Source: Halopseudomonas salegens
GTDB taxonomy: Bacteria > Pseudomonadota > Gammaproteobacteria > Pseudomonadales > Pseudomonadaceae
Length of the DNA: 64,000 nt
Assembly: GCF_900105655.1 (NCBI RefSeq)
Contig: NZ_LT629787.1
Span: forward strand, 1,736,001 to 1,800,000
Direction of reading: 5' to 3'
In this document: positions 19,822 to 31,737 of the stretch, in pieces
Layout of the letters: every line of letters begins with the position of its first letter
How positions within the stretch are numbered: the stretch's first letter is position 1
Translations under genes and position numbers: made by a program
The notes under the pieces: generated by a model
The model's input: the letters and a program-made list of their open reading frames with translations, nothing else
What the model was told of the DNA's origin: nothing
Databases searched by the model: none

Positions 19822-21147
19822 TTATGATCGGCGCTTGCGCGCACTTTGCTGATCCAGCCCACGCAAATGCTCGAGCTTTTGCGCGATCTTCAGCTCCAGC
19901 CCGCGCGGTACCGGCTGGTAATACTGCCGTGGCTCCAGGTCCTCGGGGAAGTAATCTTCGCCGGCCGCATAGGCTTCAGGCTCATCATGGGCGTAACGAT
20001 AACCCACGCTGTAACCCAGCTCCTTCATAAGTTTGGTCGGCGAATTGCGCAGGTGCAGCGGCGGCTCATGGGAAGGCTGTTCGGCAACATCACGCATGGC
20101 TGCATTGAAAGCCTTGTACACGGCATTGCTTTTTGGCGCACAGGCCAGATAAACAATCGCTTGCGCCACGGCCAGTTCACCTTCCGGGCTGCCCAGGCGC
20201 TCCTGCACATCCCAGGCATTCAGGCACAGGGTCAGCGCCCGCGGATCGGCATTGCCGATATCTTCACTGGCCATGCGCACAACCCGGCGGGCGATGTATA
20301 GCGGATCACAACCACCATCCAGCATGCGGGCAAACCAGTACAGCGCAGCATCCGGGTTGGAGCCACGAACCGACTTGTGCAAAGCCGAAATCTGATCGTA
20401 AAAGGCTTCGCCGCCCTTGTCGAAACGCCGCCGGCTGTCATTCAACAGATCAGCCACCTGCGCCTGCTCGATGGTACCGCCATCATCCACCAGGTCTGCG
20501 GCTATCTCCAACAGATTGAGCAAGCGCCGGGCATCCCCATCGGCAGCATCCAGCAACATCCGGCGCGCATCCGCATCCAGGCTCAACGTGTGCTGCCCCA
20601 GGCCACGCTCCGTATCGGCCAATGCACGGTCGAGCAAAGCCTCCAGCGCGGGCTGCTCCAGTGCCTTCAGCACATAGACACGTGCCCGCGAGAGCAAGGC
20701 ATTGTTCAGCTCAAAGGAAGGGTTTTCCGTGGTCGCACCGATAAACAGCAAGGTGCCATCTTCGACAAAGGGCAAAAAGGCATCCTGCTGCGCCTTGTTG
20801 AAGCGGTGCACTTCATCGACGAAGAGGATGGTCTGTCTGCCATTCTGTGCCGCCTGCTGGCGCGCCTGCTCGACCGCCTGGCGAATCTCCTTGACCCCGG
20901 CAAGCACCGCCGAAATAGTCACGAAGTGGGCATCAGCCAGAGTGGCCAGAAGTCGTGCCAGGGTCGTTTTACCCACCCCCGGCGGGCCCCAGAAAATCAT
21001 CGAATGCAGGGCGCCCTGCTCCAGCGCCTGACGCAACGGACGACCCGGCCCGAGCAAATGCGCCTGGCCGGCATACTCGTCCAGGGTGCGTGGCCGCATG
21101 CGAGCGGCCAGAGGCTGATGTCGCGGGGCCTGGGCAAACAGGTCCAT
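19822..21147 (-). CDS. rarA: Replication-associated recombination protein A (AAA+ ATPase)
   Basis: This 441-residue clamp-loader-like ATPase acts at stalled replication forks. The Walker A motif is [16 protein letters not shown], Walker B is [16 protein letters not shown], and sensor 1 is [16 protein letters not shown]. The C-terminal MgsA/WHIP tetramerisation domain includes [27 protein letters not shown] and [15 protein letters not shown]. It begins one base after the lolA stop and follows ftsK-lolA on the same strand, as in Pseudomonas. About 225 bases separate its end from serS. In pseudomonads a crcB gene often lies around this position; none is present. Confidence 0.96.
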   Translation of the reverse strand: MDLFAQAPRHQPLAARMRPRTLDEYAGQAHLLGPGRPLRQALEQGALHSMIFWGPPGVGKTTLARLLATLADAHFVTISAVLAGVKEIRQAVEQARQQAAQNGRQTILFVDEVHRFNKAQQDAFLPFVEDGTLLFIGATTENPSFELNNALLSRARVYVLKALEQPALEALLDRALADTERGLGQHTLSLDADARRMLLDAADGDARRLLNLLEIAADLVDDGGTIEQAQVADLLNDSRRRFDKGGEAFYDQISALHKSVRGSNPDAALYWFARMLDGGCDPLYIARRVVRMASEDIGNADPRALTLCLNAWDVQERLGSPEGELAVAQAIVYLACAPKSNAVYKAFNAAMRDVAEQPSHEPPLHLRNSPTKLMKELGYSVGYRYAHDEPEAYAAGEDYFPEDLEPRQYYQPVPRGLELKIAQKLEHLRGLDQQSARKRRS

Positions 21148-21148
21148 G

Positions 21149-21814
21149 TTATTCGCTGATCACATCGACCCCTTCGGGGATATCGAAGGTAAATGCGTCG
21201 TCATCCACCTCTGGGTTGATCTGCACATCGCTGAACAGGATGTTGGTGCGCTGGCCAATCGGATCGTTCAACTGCATGTCGTTGATCTTGCCATCCCAGA
21301 ATGACAACCGTAACTCCTCGAACAGCGTGTCACTGGCTTTTGGGATCAAGGTGAAATCCACCACGCTACCGCTGTCTTCCACGTGGATGTCGAAGTTTTC
21401 CGCCAGGGTGCTGACGTCACCGGACAACAGCAAGGCCGGGGTATGCGTCAGGCGCGGGTCCATTTGCTGCACGGTTACCTGCATCAAATCCGGGTCATAC
21501 AACCAGATCTGTTCGCCATCGGACACCAGCACCTGTTCCAGGGGTGGCGCGGTATGCCAGACAAATTTGCCCGGACGCTGCAGGGTTACCTGGCCTGTGG
21601 TTTCCTGCAGACTGTCGCCACTGGCACTGCGGGTCATCTGCGAAAAATCCGCTTGCAGGGTTTCTGCACTGGACAGCAAGCGATTCAATTCCGCTGCCGC
21701 CTCTGCCTGGCTGTCGGCCTGAACCAGGGCAGCACAACTACCGACTGCCAGGGTCAAGGTCAGCATGGATCGGGTTACAACTCGGTGAAACATCGGGCGC
21801 AAGGTGTGGCGCAT
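21149..21814 (-). CDS. lolA: Outer membrane lipoprotein carrier protein
   Basis: This periplasmic chaperone carries lipoproteins from the LolCDE transporter to LolB in the outer membrane. From the ATG at 21814 (GAGAGGA upstream) it has 221 residues, with a signal peptide ending near [11 protein letters not shown]. The mature part shows [32 protein letters not shown] (the hydrophobic-cavity strand region), [15 protein letters not shown] and [25 protein letters not shown]. All are typical LolA signatures. The frame could extend to a TTG upstream but that lacks support. The start lies 14 bases after the ftsK stop, so the genes are probably co-transcribed. Confidence 0.95.
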   Translation of the reverse strand: MRHTLRPMFHRVVTRSMLTLTLAVGSCAALVQADSQAEAAAELNRLLSSAETLQADFSQMTRSASGDSLQETTGQVTLQRPGKFVWHTAPPLEQVLVSDGEQIWLYDPDLMQVTVQQMDPRLTHTPALLLSGDVSTLAENFDIHVEDSGSVVDFTLIPKASDTLFEELRLSFWDGKINDMQLNDPIGQRTNILFSDVQINPEVDDDAFTFDIPEGVDVISE

Positions 21815-21828
21815 GTATGCCTGTCCTC

Positions 21829-24213
21829 TCAATCACGTACCGGGGGTGGAGCAATCACTTCGCGACTGCCATTGGTGTTCATGGAGGTTACGACACCGGC
21901 CATCTCCATAGATTCAATCATGCGCGCGGCGCGGTTGTAGCCGATTTTCAGCTTGCGTTGCACGGCAGATATGGAGGCCCGCCGACTTTCGGTGACAAAC
22001 TGCACCGCTTCATCGTACAAGGGATCATCATCTTCACTGCCGCCGCCGCTGCCGGCGGGGTCGATACCCGGAATCGCTTCATCGGTACCGTCGACGATGT
22101 CCTGAATATAATCCGGCTCACCGCGCTGCTTCCATTCATCCACCAGACGGTGTACTTCATCATCAGAGACGAATGCCCCGTGAACCCGCACCGGCAAACT
22201 GGTACCCGGCGGCATGAACAGCATATCGCCATGCCCCAGCAGCTGTTCAGCACCACCCTGATCGAGAATGGTGCGCGAATCGATCTTGCTGGACACCTGG
22301 AACGCCATACGGGTCGGGATATTGGCCTTGATCAGACCGGTAATCACGTCGACCGACGGGCGCTGGGTAGCCAGAATCAGATGAATACCCGCCGCACGGG
22401 CTTTCTGCGCGATCCGGGCAATCAATTCTTCGACCTTCTTGCCGACGATCATCATCATGTCGGCAAACTCATCGATCACCACCACGATGATCGGCAGGGT
22501 TTCCAGCTTGGGTGGCTCGTCTTCCGGTGATTCGCGGCGGAACAAGGGATCGTTCAGCGGCTCTCCGGCTTTCTCGGCATCCCTTACCTTGCGGTTGAAA
22601 CCGGCCAGGTTGCGAACGCCCATCGCCGCCATCAATTTGTAGCGACGTTCCATTTCGGCGACACACCAGCGCAAGGCATTGGCGGCCTCTTTCATATCAG
22701 TCACTACCGGTGCCAGCAAATGCGGAATGCCTTCGTAGATCGACAACTCGAGCATTTTCGGGTCGATCATGATCAGACGCACTTCATCCGGCCCGGCCTT
22801 GAACAGGATCGACAACAACATGGCGTTGACGCCGACCGATTTACCCGACCCCGTGGTACCGGCCACCAGCAAATGCGGCATTTTAGCCAGATCCGCCATC
22901 ACCGGATGGCCACCGATGTCATGCCCCAGCGCCAGGGTTACCGGTGAGGTGGCTTCATCGAATTCACGCGTTTGCAGCACCTCGGACAGGCGCACAATCT
23001 CACGATCTTCATTGGGGATCTCGATACCAACGGTGGTCTTGCCCGGAATCACCTCGACCACACGCACGCTGATGACGGCAAGCGAGCGGGCCAGATCCTT
23101 GGCCAGGTTGGAAATCTTGCTGACCTTGACGCCCGGTGCCGGCTGAATCTCGAAGCGGGTAATGACCGGACCAGGCTGGACCTTTTCCACCTCGGCATCG
23201 ACGCCAAAGTCCTTCAGCTTGATTTCCAGCAGGCGCGACATCCCTTCCAGTGACTCGGCAGAAAAACCCTTGGTTTTCTTGCTCGGCGCATCCAGCAAAC
23301 CAATCGGCGGCAACGAACCCGGTTCGACCCCGGCGAACAGGCTGGATTGCTTCTCTTTCTGGGCGCGCACGCTGGCTTCAACCGGCTTGGTATCCGGTGG
23401 CACGATTTCCGGAGCCTTGCGATGCTCCCGCTCGGCACGGTGCCGTGCCAGCGCTTCCTGGCGTTGCGCCCGGGACGCTTCCGCCTGACGTTTGGACTCG
23501 GCACTGTCTACCGGCTCACGACGTGGCGCCGCAGACGACGCAGCGGCCTTGCGTCCCTGTCGGCGCGCCATCCAGGAGGCCCAGGCACGCCGCAGCAAAT
23601 CACACAGATCCAGCACAATTCGCCCGGTCAGATCCATCACCCGGAACCAGGACAAGTTGGTGAATACGGTAATCCCGAACAGAAACAGGGTAAGGAACAG
23701 CAATGTGCTGCCTTGCATGTTCAGAATGGGGTAACTCAACTGACGCAGCAACTCACCCAGGATACCACCCGCTCCGGCTCCCTCCGGGAAATTCGCCGGC
23801 GGGCTGCCATGCAAGGCCACCAGTGCGGTACCGGCCAGCAACGTCAGCACAAATCCGATCAGCCGCCAGGAAAACAGCCAACCATTCCAGACCAACGGCA
23901 GATGACGCCGGCGAAACATTTGCCATACCTTGAGCGCCACGATCAACGGAAACAGAAAGGCCAGGTAACCCAGGGTCAATAACAGGATATCGGCCACCCA
24001 GGACCCCATGCGCCCGCCAGCATTCTGGACCTGACTGACGTCACCACTGCGGGTCCAGCCCGGGTCTTCCGGGCTGTAGGTAAAAAGCGCCATGCACAGA
24101 TAAAGGCACACAGCGATCATCGCCAGCAGAGCACCCTCACGCAGGCGCAAGCTGAGTTGCTCGCGCCAGGCCGGATGCGGCGGATTGGATTTAGCCGTTT
24201 GTGATGCTTTCAA
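21829..24213 (-). CDS. ftsK: DNA translocase FtsK
   Basis: This 794-residue septal DNA pump coordinates chromosome segregation with division and activates XerCD at dif. The N-terminus has four transmembrane helices (about residues 25-185), followed by a charged linker with [16 protein letters not shown] repeats (about 220-320). The motor contains Walker [13 protein letters not shown] and Walker [13 protein letters not shown]. The C-terminal gamma winged helix (about 720-785, [24 protein letters not shown]) reads the KOPS polarity sequence. The length is close to the short pseudomonad form. It is the first gene of a leftward ftsK-lolA-rarA unit. Confidence 0.97.
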   Translation of the reverse strand: MKASQTAKSNPPHPAWREQLSLRLREGALLAMIAVCLYLCMALFTYSPEDPGWTRSGDVSQVQNAGGRMGSWVADILLLTLGYLAFLFPLIVALKVWQMFRRRHLPLVWNGWLFSWRLIGFVLTLLAGTALVALHGSPPANFPEGAGAGGILGELLRQLSYPILNMQGSTLLFLTLFLFGITVFTNLSWFRVMDLTGRIVLDLCDLLRRAWASWMARRQGRKAAASSAAPRREPVDSAESKRQAEASRAQRQEALARHRAEREHRKAPEIVPPDTKPVEASVRAQKEKQSSLFAGVEPGSLPPIGLLDAPSKKTKGFSAESLEGMSRLLEIKLKDFGVDAEVEKVQPGPVITRFEIQPAPGVKVSKISNLAKDLARSLAVISVRVVEVIPGKTTVGIEIPNEDREIVRLSEVLQTREFDEATSPVTLALGHDIGGHPVMADLAKMPHLLVAGTTGSGKSVGVNAMLLSILFKAGPDEVRLIMIDPKMLELSIYEGIPHLLAPVVTDMKEAANALRWCVAEMERRYKLMAAMGVRNLAGFNRKVRDAEKAGEPLNDPLFRRESPEDEPPKLETLPIIVVVIDEFADMMMIVGKKVEELIARIAQKARAAGIHLILATQRPSVDVITGLIKANIPTRMAFQVSSKIDSRTILDQGGAEQLLGHGDMLFMPPGTSLPVRVHGAFVSDDEVHRLVDEWKQRGEPDYIQDIVDGTDEAIPGIDPAGSGGGSEDDDPLYDEAVQFVTESRRASISAVQRKLKIGYNRAARMIESMEMAGVVTSMNTNGSREVIAPPPVRD

Positions 24214-24379
24214 AACCTGATTCCCTGTTTTGGGTCAGTGACTATTGTACGGCGACTGAGGCGGGTTCTGCATGTGTTGGTTGCACAGCCCCAACCCCAA
24301 AACTATTTATTTGCAAGACAATAACTTATAAGCTCTTCTTTATAAACCATGCAACTCATCCTGACGGATACCCAAGCCC

Positions 24380-25087
24380 ATGTCCCTGCAGCAAGTCCAG
24401 CGCCTGACCTGGCTCGATCCCGATGACCTGCGCTTTCCTCCGCCCGAGCAGGCGCTGGACGACCCCAACGGCCTGATTGCCCTGGGCGGTGACTTGCGTC
24501 CGCAACGACTGATCAAAGCCTACCGACAGGGCATTTTCCCCTGGTATCAGGATGACCAGCCATTACTCTGGTGGTGCCCTGACCCGCGTACCGTTGTGAC
24601 CCCGGACAGCCTGCATGTATCCCGCAGCATGCAGAAATTCCTGCGCAAAACCGATTTCCGGGTCAGCTTCGATCAGGACTTCCCTGCCGTGATCCGTGCC
24701 TGCGCTGCACCACGCAGCTATGCCGATGACACCTGGATCACCGATGACATGCAAGCCGCCTATAGCGCACTGCACCGCCTGGGCATTGCCCACTCGGTCG
24801 AAGTCTGGCAACAGGACCAACTGGTAGGTGGCCTGTACGGCATTGCCCTTGGCCGGGTGTTTTTTGGCGAATCCATGTTCAGCTGGCAAACCAATGCCTC
24901 GAAGACCGCATTTATCCATCTGGTTCGCCAATTGGGCGCATGGAACTTTGCGCTGATTGATTGCCAGATGCCAACCGATCACCTGTTCAGTCTCGGCGCG
25001 CAGTCCATGTCGCGCAGTGACTTTCTGCAACAACTGGCAAGACTGTGCCCGGCAGATGGCCCGAATGCCTGGGGGCAGTCACAGTAA
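24380..25087 (+). CDS. aat: Leucyl/phenylalanyl-tRNA-protein transferase
   Basis: This 235-residue enzyme attaches Leu or Phe from tRNA to proteins with N-terminal Arg or Lys, marking them for ClpAP through the N-end rule. Landmarks are [74 protein letters not shown] and [25 protein letters not shown]. It is divergent from ftsK across a 166-base AT-rich region. The partner transferase gene ate follows on the same strand. In P. aeruginosa a thioredoxin reductase gene separates ftsK and aat; it is absent here. Confidence 0.96.
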   Translation: MSLQQVQRLTWLDPDDLRFPPPEQALDDPNGLIALGGDLRPQRLIKAYRQGIFPWYQDDQPLLWWCPDPRTVVTPDSLHVSRSMQKFLRKTDFRVSFDQDFPAVIRACAAPRSYADDTWITDDMQAAYSALHRLGIAHSVEVWQQDQLVGGLYGIALGRVFFGESMFSWQTNASKTAFIHLVRQLGAWNFALIDCQMPTDHLFSLGAQSMSRSDFLQQLARLCPADGPNAWGQSQ

Positions 25088-25170
25088 CGGAAAAAACAAC
25101 GCAGACTTTGTCATCAACCGCTGACCGGCTCTATACTGAAACGACAACAATGTCAGCGCCTCATCCAACC

Positions 25171-25878
25171 ATGACCAACCTGGCCCAACTCAAATTCTTT
25201 GCCACCCAACCGCATACCTGCAGCTACCTGCCGGAAGAGCGGGCCACCACGCTGTTTCTGGATCCACAACAAAGCATCGACCTGACCACTTACAGTCGCC
25301 TGTCCGATCTGGGCTTTCGACGCAGCGGTGACCATCTCTATCGCCCGCACTGCGAGCGCTGCAGCGCCTGCATTGCCGCACGCATCCCGGTCGACCGCTT
25401 TACCCCCAACAAACAGCAAAAACGCATTCTGCGACGCAACCAGGACATCCGCATCAGCGAGCACCACGCCGTTTTCAACGAGGAACACTACGCCCTGTTT
25501 GCCCGTTATATCGAGCAACGGCATGCCGATGGCGACATGTACCCACCCAGCCGCGAGCAATTTGAGTCCTTTCTGGTACGCGATCACAGCTTTACCCGTT
25601 TCTTCGAATTCCGGCTCGAAGAACAACTGATCGCCGTTGCCGTCACCGACATCATGGAGAACGGCCTGTCCGCGGTTTATACCTATTTTGCCCCGGAGCA
25701 TGAGCGTCGCAGCCTGGGCCGCTTTGCCATTCTCTGGCAAGTCGAGGAAGCCCGGCGGCGTCAACTTCCGGCCCTCTATCTCGGTTACTGGATCAAGCAG
25801 TGCCGCAAGATGAATTACAAAACCGAATACCGACCACTGGAAATGCTGGTCAATCAGCGCTGGGTAGCCATCAGCTGA
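25171..25878 (+). CDS. bpt: Aspartate/glutamate leucyltransferase
   Basis: This arginyltransferase-family enzyme transfers Leu to proteins starting with Asp or Glu, the second branch of the bacterial N-end rule. Family signatures are [17 protein letters not shown], the cysteine-containing [17 protein letters not shown] and [17 protein letters not shown]. Also present are [14 protein letters not shown] and [16 protein letters not shown]. The start is uncertain. The ATG at 25171 gives the family-typical [10 protein letters not shown] (235 residues), while an ATG at 25150 adds seven residues; neither has a strong ribosome site. In Pseudomonas infA and clpA usually follow; here a convergent uvrB follows instead. 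Confidence 0.93.
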   Translation: MTNLAQLKFFATQPHTCSYLPEERATTLFLDPQQSIDLTTYSRLSDLGFRRSGDHLYRPHCERCSACIAARIPVDRFTPNKQQKRILRRNQDIRISEHHAVFNEEHYALFARYIEQRHADGDMYPPSREQFESFLVRDHSFTRFFEFRLEEQLIAVAVTDIMENGLSAVYTYFAPEHERRSLGRFAILWQVEEARRRQLPALYLGYWIKQCRKMNYKTEYRPLEMLVNQRWVAIS

Positions 25879-25908
25879 TCTCAACGCCCCAAGCCCGCCT
25901 CTCGACAA

Positions 25909-27918
<2,010 letters not shown>

Positions 27919-28080
27919 GGGTGGCTCCAGCAGGAATGGATCAGCCGGTAAGCATACCATCGACCGCAAGCGCCTGCCCCGGCGGCTCGCATCCGGTAAC
28001 AGAGTACGTTTATAATGGGCAGCCTGAACGGCACGGCCCGACACCCATCATTCACCTAACGTATCGAGTTTGCCACTATC

Positions 28081-29280
28081 ATGAGTGTGTTCTCCCCAGT
28101 TGAAATGGCCCCCCGCGATCCCATTCTTGGCCTGAATGAAGCCTTTGCTGCCGACCAGCGTGCCGGCAAGGTCAACCTCGGCGTTGGTGTGTATTACGAC
28201 GAAGCCGGCAAGGTTCCGCTGCTGCGCGCGGTTCAGGCCGCTGAAGAGGCGCGGGTGGCCGAGCACGCCCCTCGCCCCTATCAGCCGATGGAAGGTCTGG
28301 CCAGCTACGATGCGGCCGTCCAGCGCCTGCTGTTTGGCCCTGACTCGCCACTGCTCGACGCCGGCCGCCTGATTACCGCACAGTCGCTCGGTGGTACCGG
28401 CGCCCTCAAGCTGGGTGCCGACTTCCTGCAGCGTCAGGCCGGCAAGCGCATGGTCGCGATCAGCAACCCGAGCTGGGAAAACCACCGGGCCATTTTCGAG
28501 GCAGCGGGCTACGATGTTGTCGCCTACCCCTATTACGATCCGAAGACCCATGGCCTGGATCTGGACGGTATGCTGCAGGGCCTGCGTGACCTGCCCGATG
28601 GCACCGTGGTGATTCTGCACGCCTGCTGTCACAACCCGACCGGAGTGGATATCGCCATGGCCGACTGGGTCAAGGTCATCGACGTGATTCAGCAGAAAGG
28701 CCACGTTCCTTTCCTCGATATCGCCTATCAGGGCTTTGGTTCCAACCTGGAAGATGACGCCGCTGCGGTGCGCCTGTTTGCCGAGTCCGGCCTGGCCTTT
28801 CTGGTTGCCAGCTCCTTCTCCAAATCCTTCTCGCTCTACGGCGAGCGCGTTGGCGCCCTGACCATGGTCACCGCCAGCCAGGAAGAAACCGCGCCGGTGC
28901 TGTCTCAGCTCAAGCGCGTGATCCGTACCAACTATTCCAACCCGCCGACCCACGGTGCCAAAGTCGTCGCCGCTGTACTGACTACTCCGGATCTGTACCA
29001 GCAGTGGGAAGTGGAACTGGGTGAAATGCGTGACCGCATCCGTGACATGCGCAGCAGCCTGGTCGCCAAACTGGCAGCAGCCGGCGTAGCGACAGACATG
29101 AGCTTCATTCAGCAGCAGCGCGGCATGTTCTCCTACTCGGGCCTGACCGCCGAGCAGGTAGCACGGCTGGCAGACGAGTTCGGCATCTATGCGGTGAGCA
29201 GCGGACGCATCTGCGTCGCCGCCCTGAACACCGGCAATATCGACGCCGTCGCCAACGCCATGGCCGCTGTATTGAAGTAA
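28081..29280 (+). CDS. Aromatic/aspartate amino acid aminotransferase (class I)
   Basis: This 399-residue PLP enzyme is close to TyrB/PhhC/AspC, exchanging amino groups between aromatic or acidic amino acids and 2-oxoglutarate. PLP landmarks are LGGTGALKLGADFL, NPSWENHRAIFEAAG, HACCHNPTG, FLDIAYQGFG and the Schiff-base Lys in SSFSKSFSLYGERVGAL. The C-terminal substrate Arg lies in SSGRICVAAL. The uvrB-aminotransferase divergent pair matches P. aeruginosa gene order (PA3138/PA3139, from memory). Preference between aspartate and aromatic substrates cannot be read by eye, so no gene symbol is given. A strong terminator follows. Confidence 0.93.
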   Translation: MSVFSPVEMAPRDPILGLNEAFAADQRAGKVNLGVGVYYDEAGKVPLLRAVQAAEEARVAEHAPRPYQPMEGLASYDAAVQRLLFGPDSPLLDAGRLITAQSLGGTGALKLGADFLQRQAGKRMVAISNPSWENHRAIFEAAGYDVVAYPYYDPKTHGLDLDGMLQGLRDLPDGTVVILHACCHNPTGVDIAMADWVKVIDVIQQKGHVPFLDIAYQGFGSNLEDDAAAVRLFAESGLAFLVASSFSKSFSLYGERVGALTMVTASQEETAPVLSQLKRVIRTNYSNPPTHGAKVVAAVLTTPDLYQQWEVELGEMRDRIRDMRSSLVAKLAAAGVATDMSFIQQQRGMFSYSGLTAEQVARLADEFGIYAVSSGRICVAALNTGNIDAVANAMAAVLK

Positions 29281-29292
29281 AATCTACCTGAC

Positions 29293-29329
29293 AAAAATCA
29301 TCCAAGATGTTGACTTGGATGATTTTTTT
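29293..29329 (+). terminator. Rho-independent terminator of the aminotransferase gene
   Basis: AAAAATCATCCAAG (29293-29306) pairs with CTTGGATGATTTTT (29314-29327) across a seven-base loop, and the T-run extends to 29329. It begins 12 bases after the aminotransferase stop. Confidence 0.92.
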
Positions 29330-29337
29330 GTTAGAGT
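29310..29337 (+). promoter_or_regulatory. Candidate sigma70 promoter of tRNA-Asn
   Basis: TTGACT (29310-29315) and TAGAGT (29332-29337) are 16 bases apart, with a GC-rich discriminator-like ACGCTCCG before the tRNA start at 29350. The -35 element lies within the loop and right arm of the preceding terminator hairpin. Confidence 0.5.
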
Positions 29338-29349
29338 ACGCTCCGTCAT

Positions 29350-29425
29350 TCCGCGATAGCTCAGTTGGTAGAGCAAATGACTGTTAATCATTGGGTCCCA
29401 GGTTCGAGTCCTGGTCGCGGAGCCA
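29350..29425 (+). tRNA. tRNA-Asn (GTT anticodon)
   Basis: This is a 76-base cloverleaf with encoded CCA. The acceptor stem TCCGCGA pairs with TCGCGGA. The D-arm reads GCTCAGTTGGTAGAGC. The anticodon loop ctGTTaa places GTT at 29383-29385. The T-arm includes GGTTCGAGTCC. It is a single gene with its own promoter and terminator. Confidence 0.98.
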
Positions 29426-29430
29426 GATTC

Positions 29431-29463
29431 AAAGGCCATGCAGGCAACTGCGTGGCCTTTTTT
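29431..29463 (+). terminator. Rho-independent terminator after tRNA-Asn
   Basis: AAAGGCCATGCAG pairs with CTGCGTGGCCTTT (one G-U pair) around a gcaa tetraloop and is followed by a T-run. It lies between tRNA-Asn and the convergent subtilase gene. Confidence 0.88.
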
Positions 29464-29489
29464 GTTGCCTTTAATCGCGACAGATCCAA

Positions 29490-31154
29490 TCAGCCCTCAC
29501 CCGAGCAAGCCTCAGCGGGCAGCCTGACCAATCCCCAGCCAAAGACCGGATCATGCCCGGCAGCCCCCAGATCCTGACTGTATCCCTGCAGTGCTCCATG
29601 CAGTATTCCCCGCGGCAGGTTGGGGTTGCGACGGAGGAAGTACGCAGCGACAGCCACCGCATGCGGCGCAGCAAAAGAAGTGCCGGAACGGTACTGACCG
29701 TCGCCGTCGCTACTGGCTGTCCAGACATCGACCCCGGGCGCGGCAAAATCGATATATTCGCCCTGGTTGGCAAATGGATAGACCCGCAGTGCAGCATCAA
29801 TTGCAGTAATGGCAAACACGCCCGAATGGGCAGCAGGATAGGCTGGCTTGTCGCGTAGACGGTCGTTACCGGCAGCAACAAAAATCAACATCCCCTGCCC
29901 GACACTCCGATCCAGCACTCTATCCAGAACGCGGTTTGCACGCGTCCCTGACAGGGAAATATTCACCAACCTGACCTGCTGAGCAAGCAACCAGTCCAAC
30001 GCCCGGGCGATGGCCTCGGTGGTCGCAACACTGCCATCATCAAACTGCTCGAGCACTGCAGCCGACAGCAATTCCACCTCCGACAGCAGTCCCATCAGGG
30101 CGGGGTCGTTGCCGTTGCCAGCCAGCAGCACAGCAATTGCCGTGGCATGTTGCTTGTCCATGCTCGCCTCGCGGCGGTAAAAAGGTTTCAGCTGCAGGCG
30201 CTGCCCCGCCAGACCGGGATGCTCCAGGTCAACCTCGCCATCAACAATGCCAATCCTGGTCGGTGTTGCCACGGGTTCGGGGCAATCACCAAGGCGCTGC
30301 CAGTTTATTGCCTCGTGCGCATAAAGCCGGGGTTCTGAAACCGTGAAATAGTAGTGATTTCGGTCCACCTCGGCATAAGGATAACGCGCACGCAGTTGTT
30401 CGATTGTGTTGTCCAGTTGATCGGTATCCGTGTGCACGACCAGCAGGCTGAGCTCCATGGCCGGCAGGTTGTGCTGGGCAAGCAGATCAAAGCCCCGGGC
30501 AGCGAGGTCACTGATAACGGCCGTCAGGTGATCGCTGTCAAATAACAGAACAACCTCGTCGGCTCGATACTCGCCACCTTGCCGAGGCACCTCAGGAGCA
30601 GCAAAAGCACAGGTGCGCAGATCCAGCGCACTGGGGCGAAGCTCAGGCGATGAGTCTGCTTGCACAAACAACCGATAGACCTGCTGCGGCTTGATTCGGC
30701 TGTCCACCGGCAACAATACACGCTGGACACGGTTGTTCTGACCGACCGCTGGCAAGCTGATGAATCCCCCGTCTACCTGAATCGACCAGGGTCGATTGGC
30801 CACTGAAGAATCCGCTGGCAGTGTCAGGGCTATCACCTGACCGGGGTAGACGCATGATCCCGCGGGAGCGCGCAAACCGGGAGGCGCGGAAGGCTCTCTT
30901 GGCGGTGGCTGTGGCTGCGCCTGCTGCTGTGGCTCTGATCGTGGTGTGCGTTGTGGTTGCGGTCGCTGCCGCGGCTCTGGTTGTGGTTCTCGTTGCAGTT
31001 GTGGTTCTCGCTGAGGCTGAGGCAAAGGCTGCACCCGAACCTGCGCCGGAGGAAACGGGCTGCGGGCGGTTGCCGGATCAGTCCGTGTCTCTGCCGCCCG
31101 AACCGGGAGGCAGACGGCAACCCCCAGCGCCAGAAACAGCAGCAGACGTTGCAC
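29490..31154 (-). CDS. S8 family serine peptidase (subtilase) with prodomain
   Basis: This is a 554-residue exported protease. A signal peptide (1-20) leads to a Pro/Gln/Arg-rich low-complexity stretch (about 41-90), then a beta domain (about 100-185) and a prodomain-like segment (about 198-272, EVVLLFDSDHLTAVISDLAAR then NHYYF). The catalytic subtilase domain follows (about 298-545). Asp305 lies in IGIVDGEVDLEHPGL and His336 in KQHATAIAVLLAG, where Ala replaces the Gly of HGT. The oxyanion Asn430 is in VAAGND and Ser493 in SGTSFAAPHA. All catalytic residues remain, so it should be active. The start is GTG, one base after the anti-sigma stop. It is the last gene of a six-gene operon. Confidence 0.9.
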   Translation of the reverse strand: MQRLLLFLALGVAVCLPVRAAETRTDPATARSPFPPAQVRVQPLPQPQREPQLQREPQPEPRQRPQPQRTPRSEPQQQAQPQPPPREPSAPPGLRAPAGSCVYPGQVIALTLPADSSVANRPWSIQVDGGFISLPAVGQNNRVQRVLLPVDSRIKPQQVYRLFVQADSSPELRPSALDLRTCAFAAPEVPRQGGEYRADEVVLLFDSDHLTAVISDLAARGFDLLAQHNLPAMELSLLVVHTDTDQLDNTIEQLRARYPYAEVDRNHYYFTVSEPRLYAHEAINWQRLGDCPEPVATPTRIGIVDGEVDLEHPGLAGQRLQLKPFYRREASMDKQHATAIAVLLAGNGNDPALMGLLSEVELLSAAVLEQFDDGSVATTEAIARALDWLLAQQVRLVNISLSGTRANRVLDRVLDRSVGQGMLIFVAAGNDRLRDKPAYPAAHSGVFAITAIDAALRVYPFANQGEYIDFAAPGVDVWTASSDGDGQYRSGTSFAAPHAVAVAAYFLRRNPNLPRGILHGALQGYSQDLGAAGHDPVFGWGLVRLPAEACSGEG

Positions 31155-31155
31155 C

Positions 31156-31737
31156 CTACTGGACCTGCAGTGAGTCGATGATGTCTTGTTCTTTCAGCCA
31201 GGCAATGGTGCCGTCTGCCTCATCCTGAACCAGGATCCGATAGATCCCCAGCGCCGACGGCCCATCGACAATCCGGCTGTTGCTCGCCAGCAAGACAGCA
31301 CGTATCTGCTGTTCCGTGGTCTCCGGAGCAAAGGTAATGCTGATGGCAGTGCCACCAGCCTGGCCATCCACAGCCCCGCCAGCCGGGTAATAATCAGCAG
31401 GCTGCTCGACCTTCAGCACTATTGCGGTTTGCGCCAGCAGCAAGAATGAAGCCGCGATTGCGGCGATGTGCCAGCCACGAACGGATCGGGCTGTGCTGGC
31501 TGGCTGCGGCTTGTGCAACTGCTGTTGCAACCGCTTGAGCCCCATTTCACCGGGGCTGTTGGCGGCAGCTGGCTGACTTTTCAGGTGTTTGCGCAGGGCG
31601 CGCAAAAAATCCAGCTCTTGCTGCAGTTCGGGATAATCCGTCAGCGCATGTTCGACAGCCTCGACCTCGCCCTCTGTCAGGGTACCATTCAGATAAAACG
31701 GCAGAAGCTTCTCGGCATCCAGTCTAGTCATCATCAT
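31156..31737 (-). CDS. Anti-sigma factor, membrane-bound, with subtilase-prodomain-like periplasmic domain
   Basis: This is a 193-residue single-span protein. The cytoplasmic part (1 to about 88) begins TRLDAEKLLPFYLNGTLTEGEVEAVEHALTD, the helical anti-sigma fold, but without the His-Cys-Cys zinc motif. A transmembrane helix lies at about 89-109. The periplasmic part (about 129-193) has a beta-alpha-beta-beta-alpha-beta pattern (AISITFAPETTEQQIRAVL, then IVDGPSALGIYRILVQ). This resembles the prodomains of subtilases of the fervidolysin type. The start at 31737 has GGAGG five bases upstream and overlaps the end of the sigma gene by 14 bases. It should hold the ECF factor inactive until an envelope signal. 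The prodomain reading is by pattern only. Confidence 0.8.
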   Translation of the reverse strand: MMMTRLDAEKLLPFYLNGTLTEGEVEAVEHALTDYPELQQELDFLRALRKHLKSQPAAANSPGEMGLKRLQQQLHKPQPASTARSVRGWHIAAIAASFLLLAQTAIVLKVEQPADYYPAGGAVDGQAGGTAISITFAPETTEQQIRAVLLASNSRIVDGPSALGIYRILVQDEADGTIAWLKEQDIIDSLQVQ

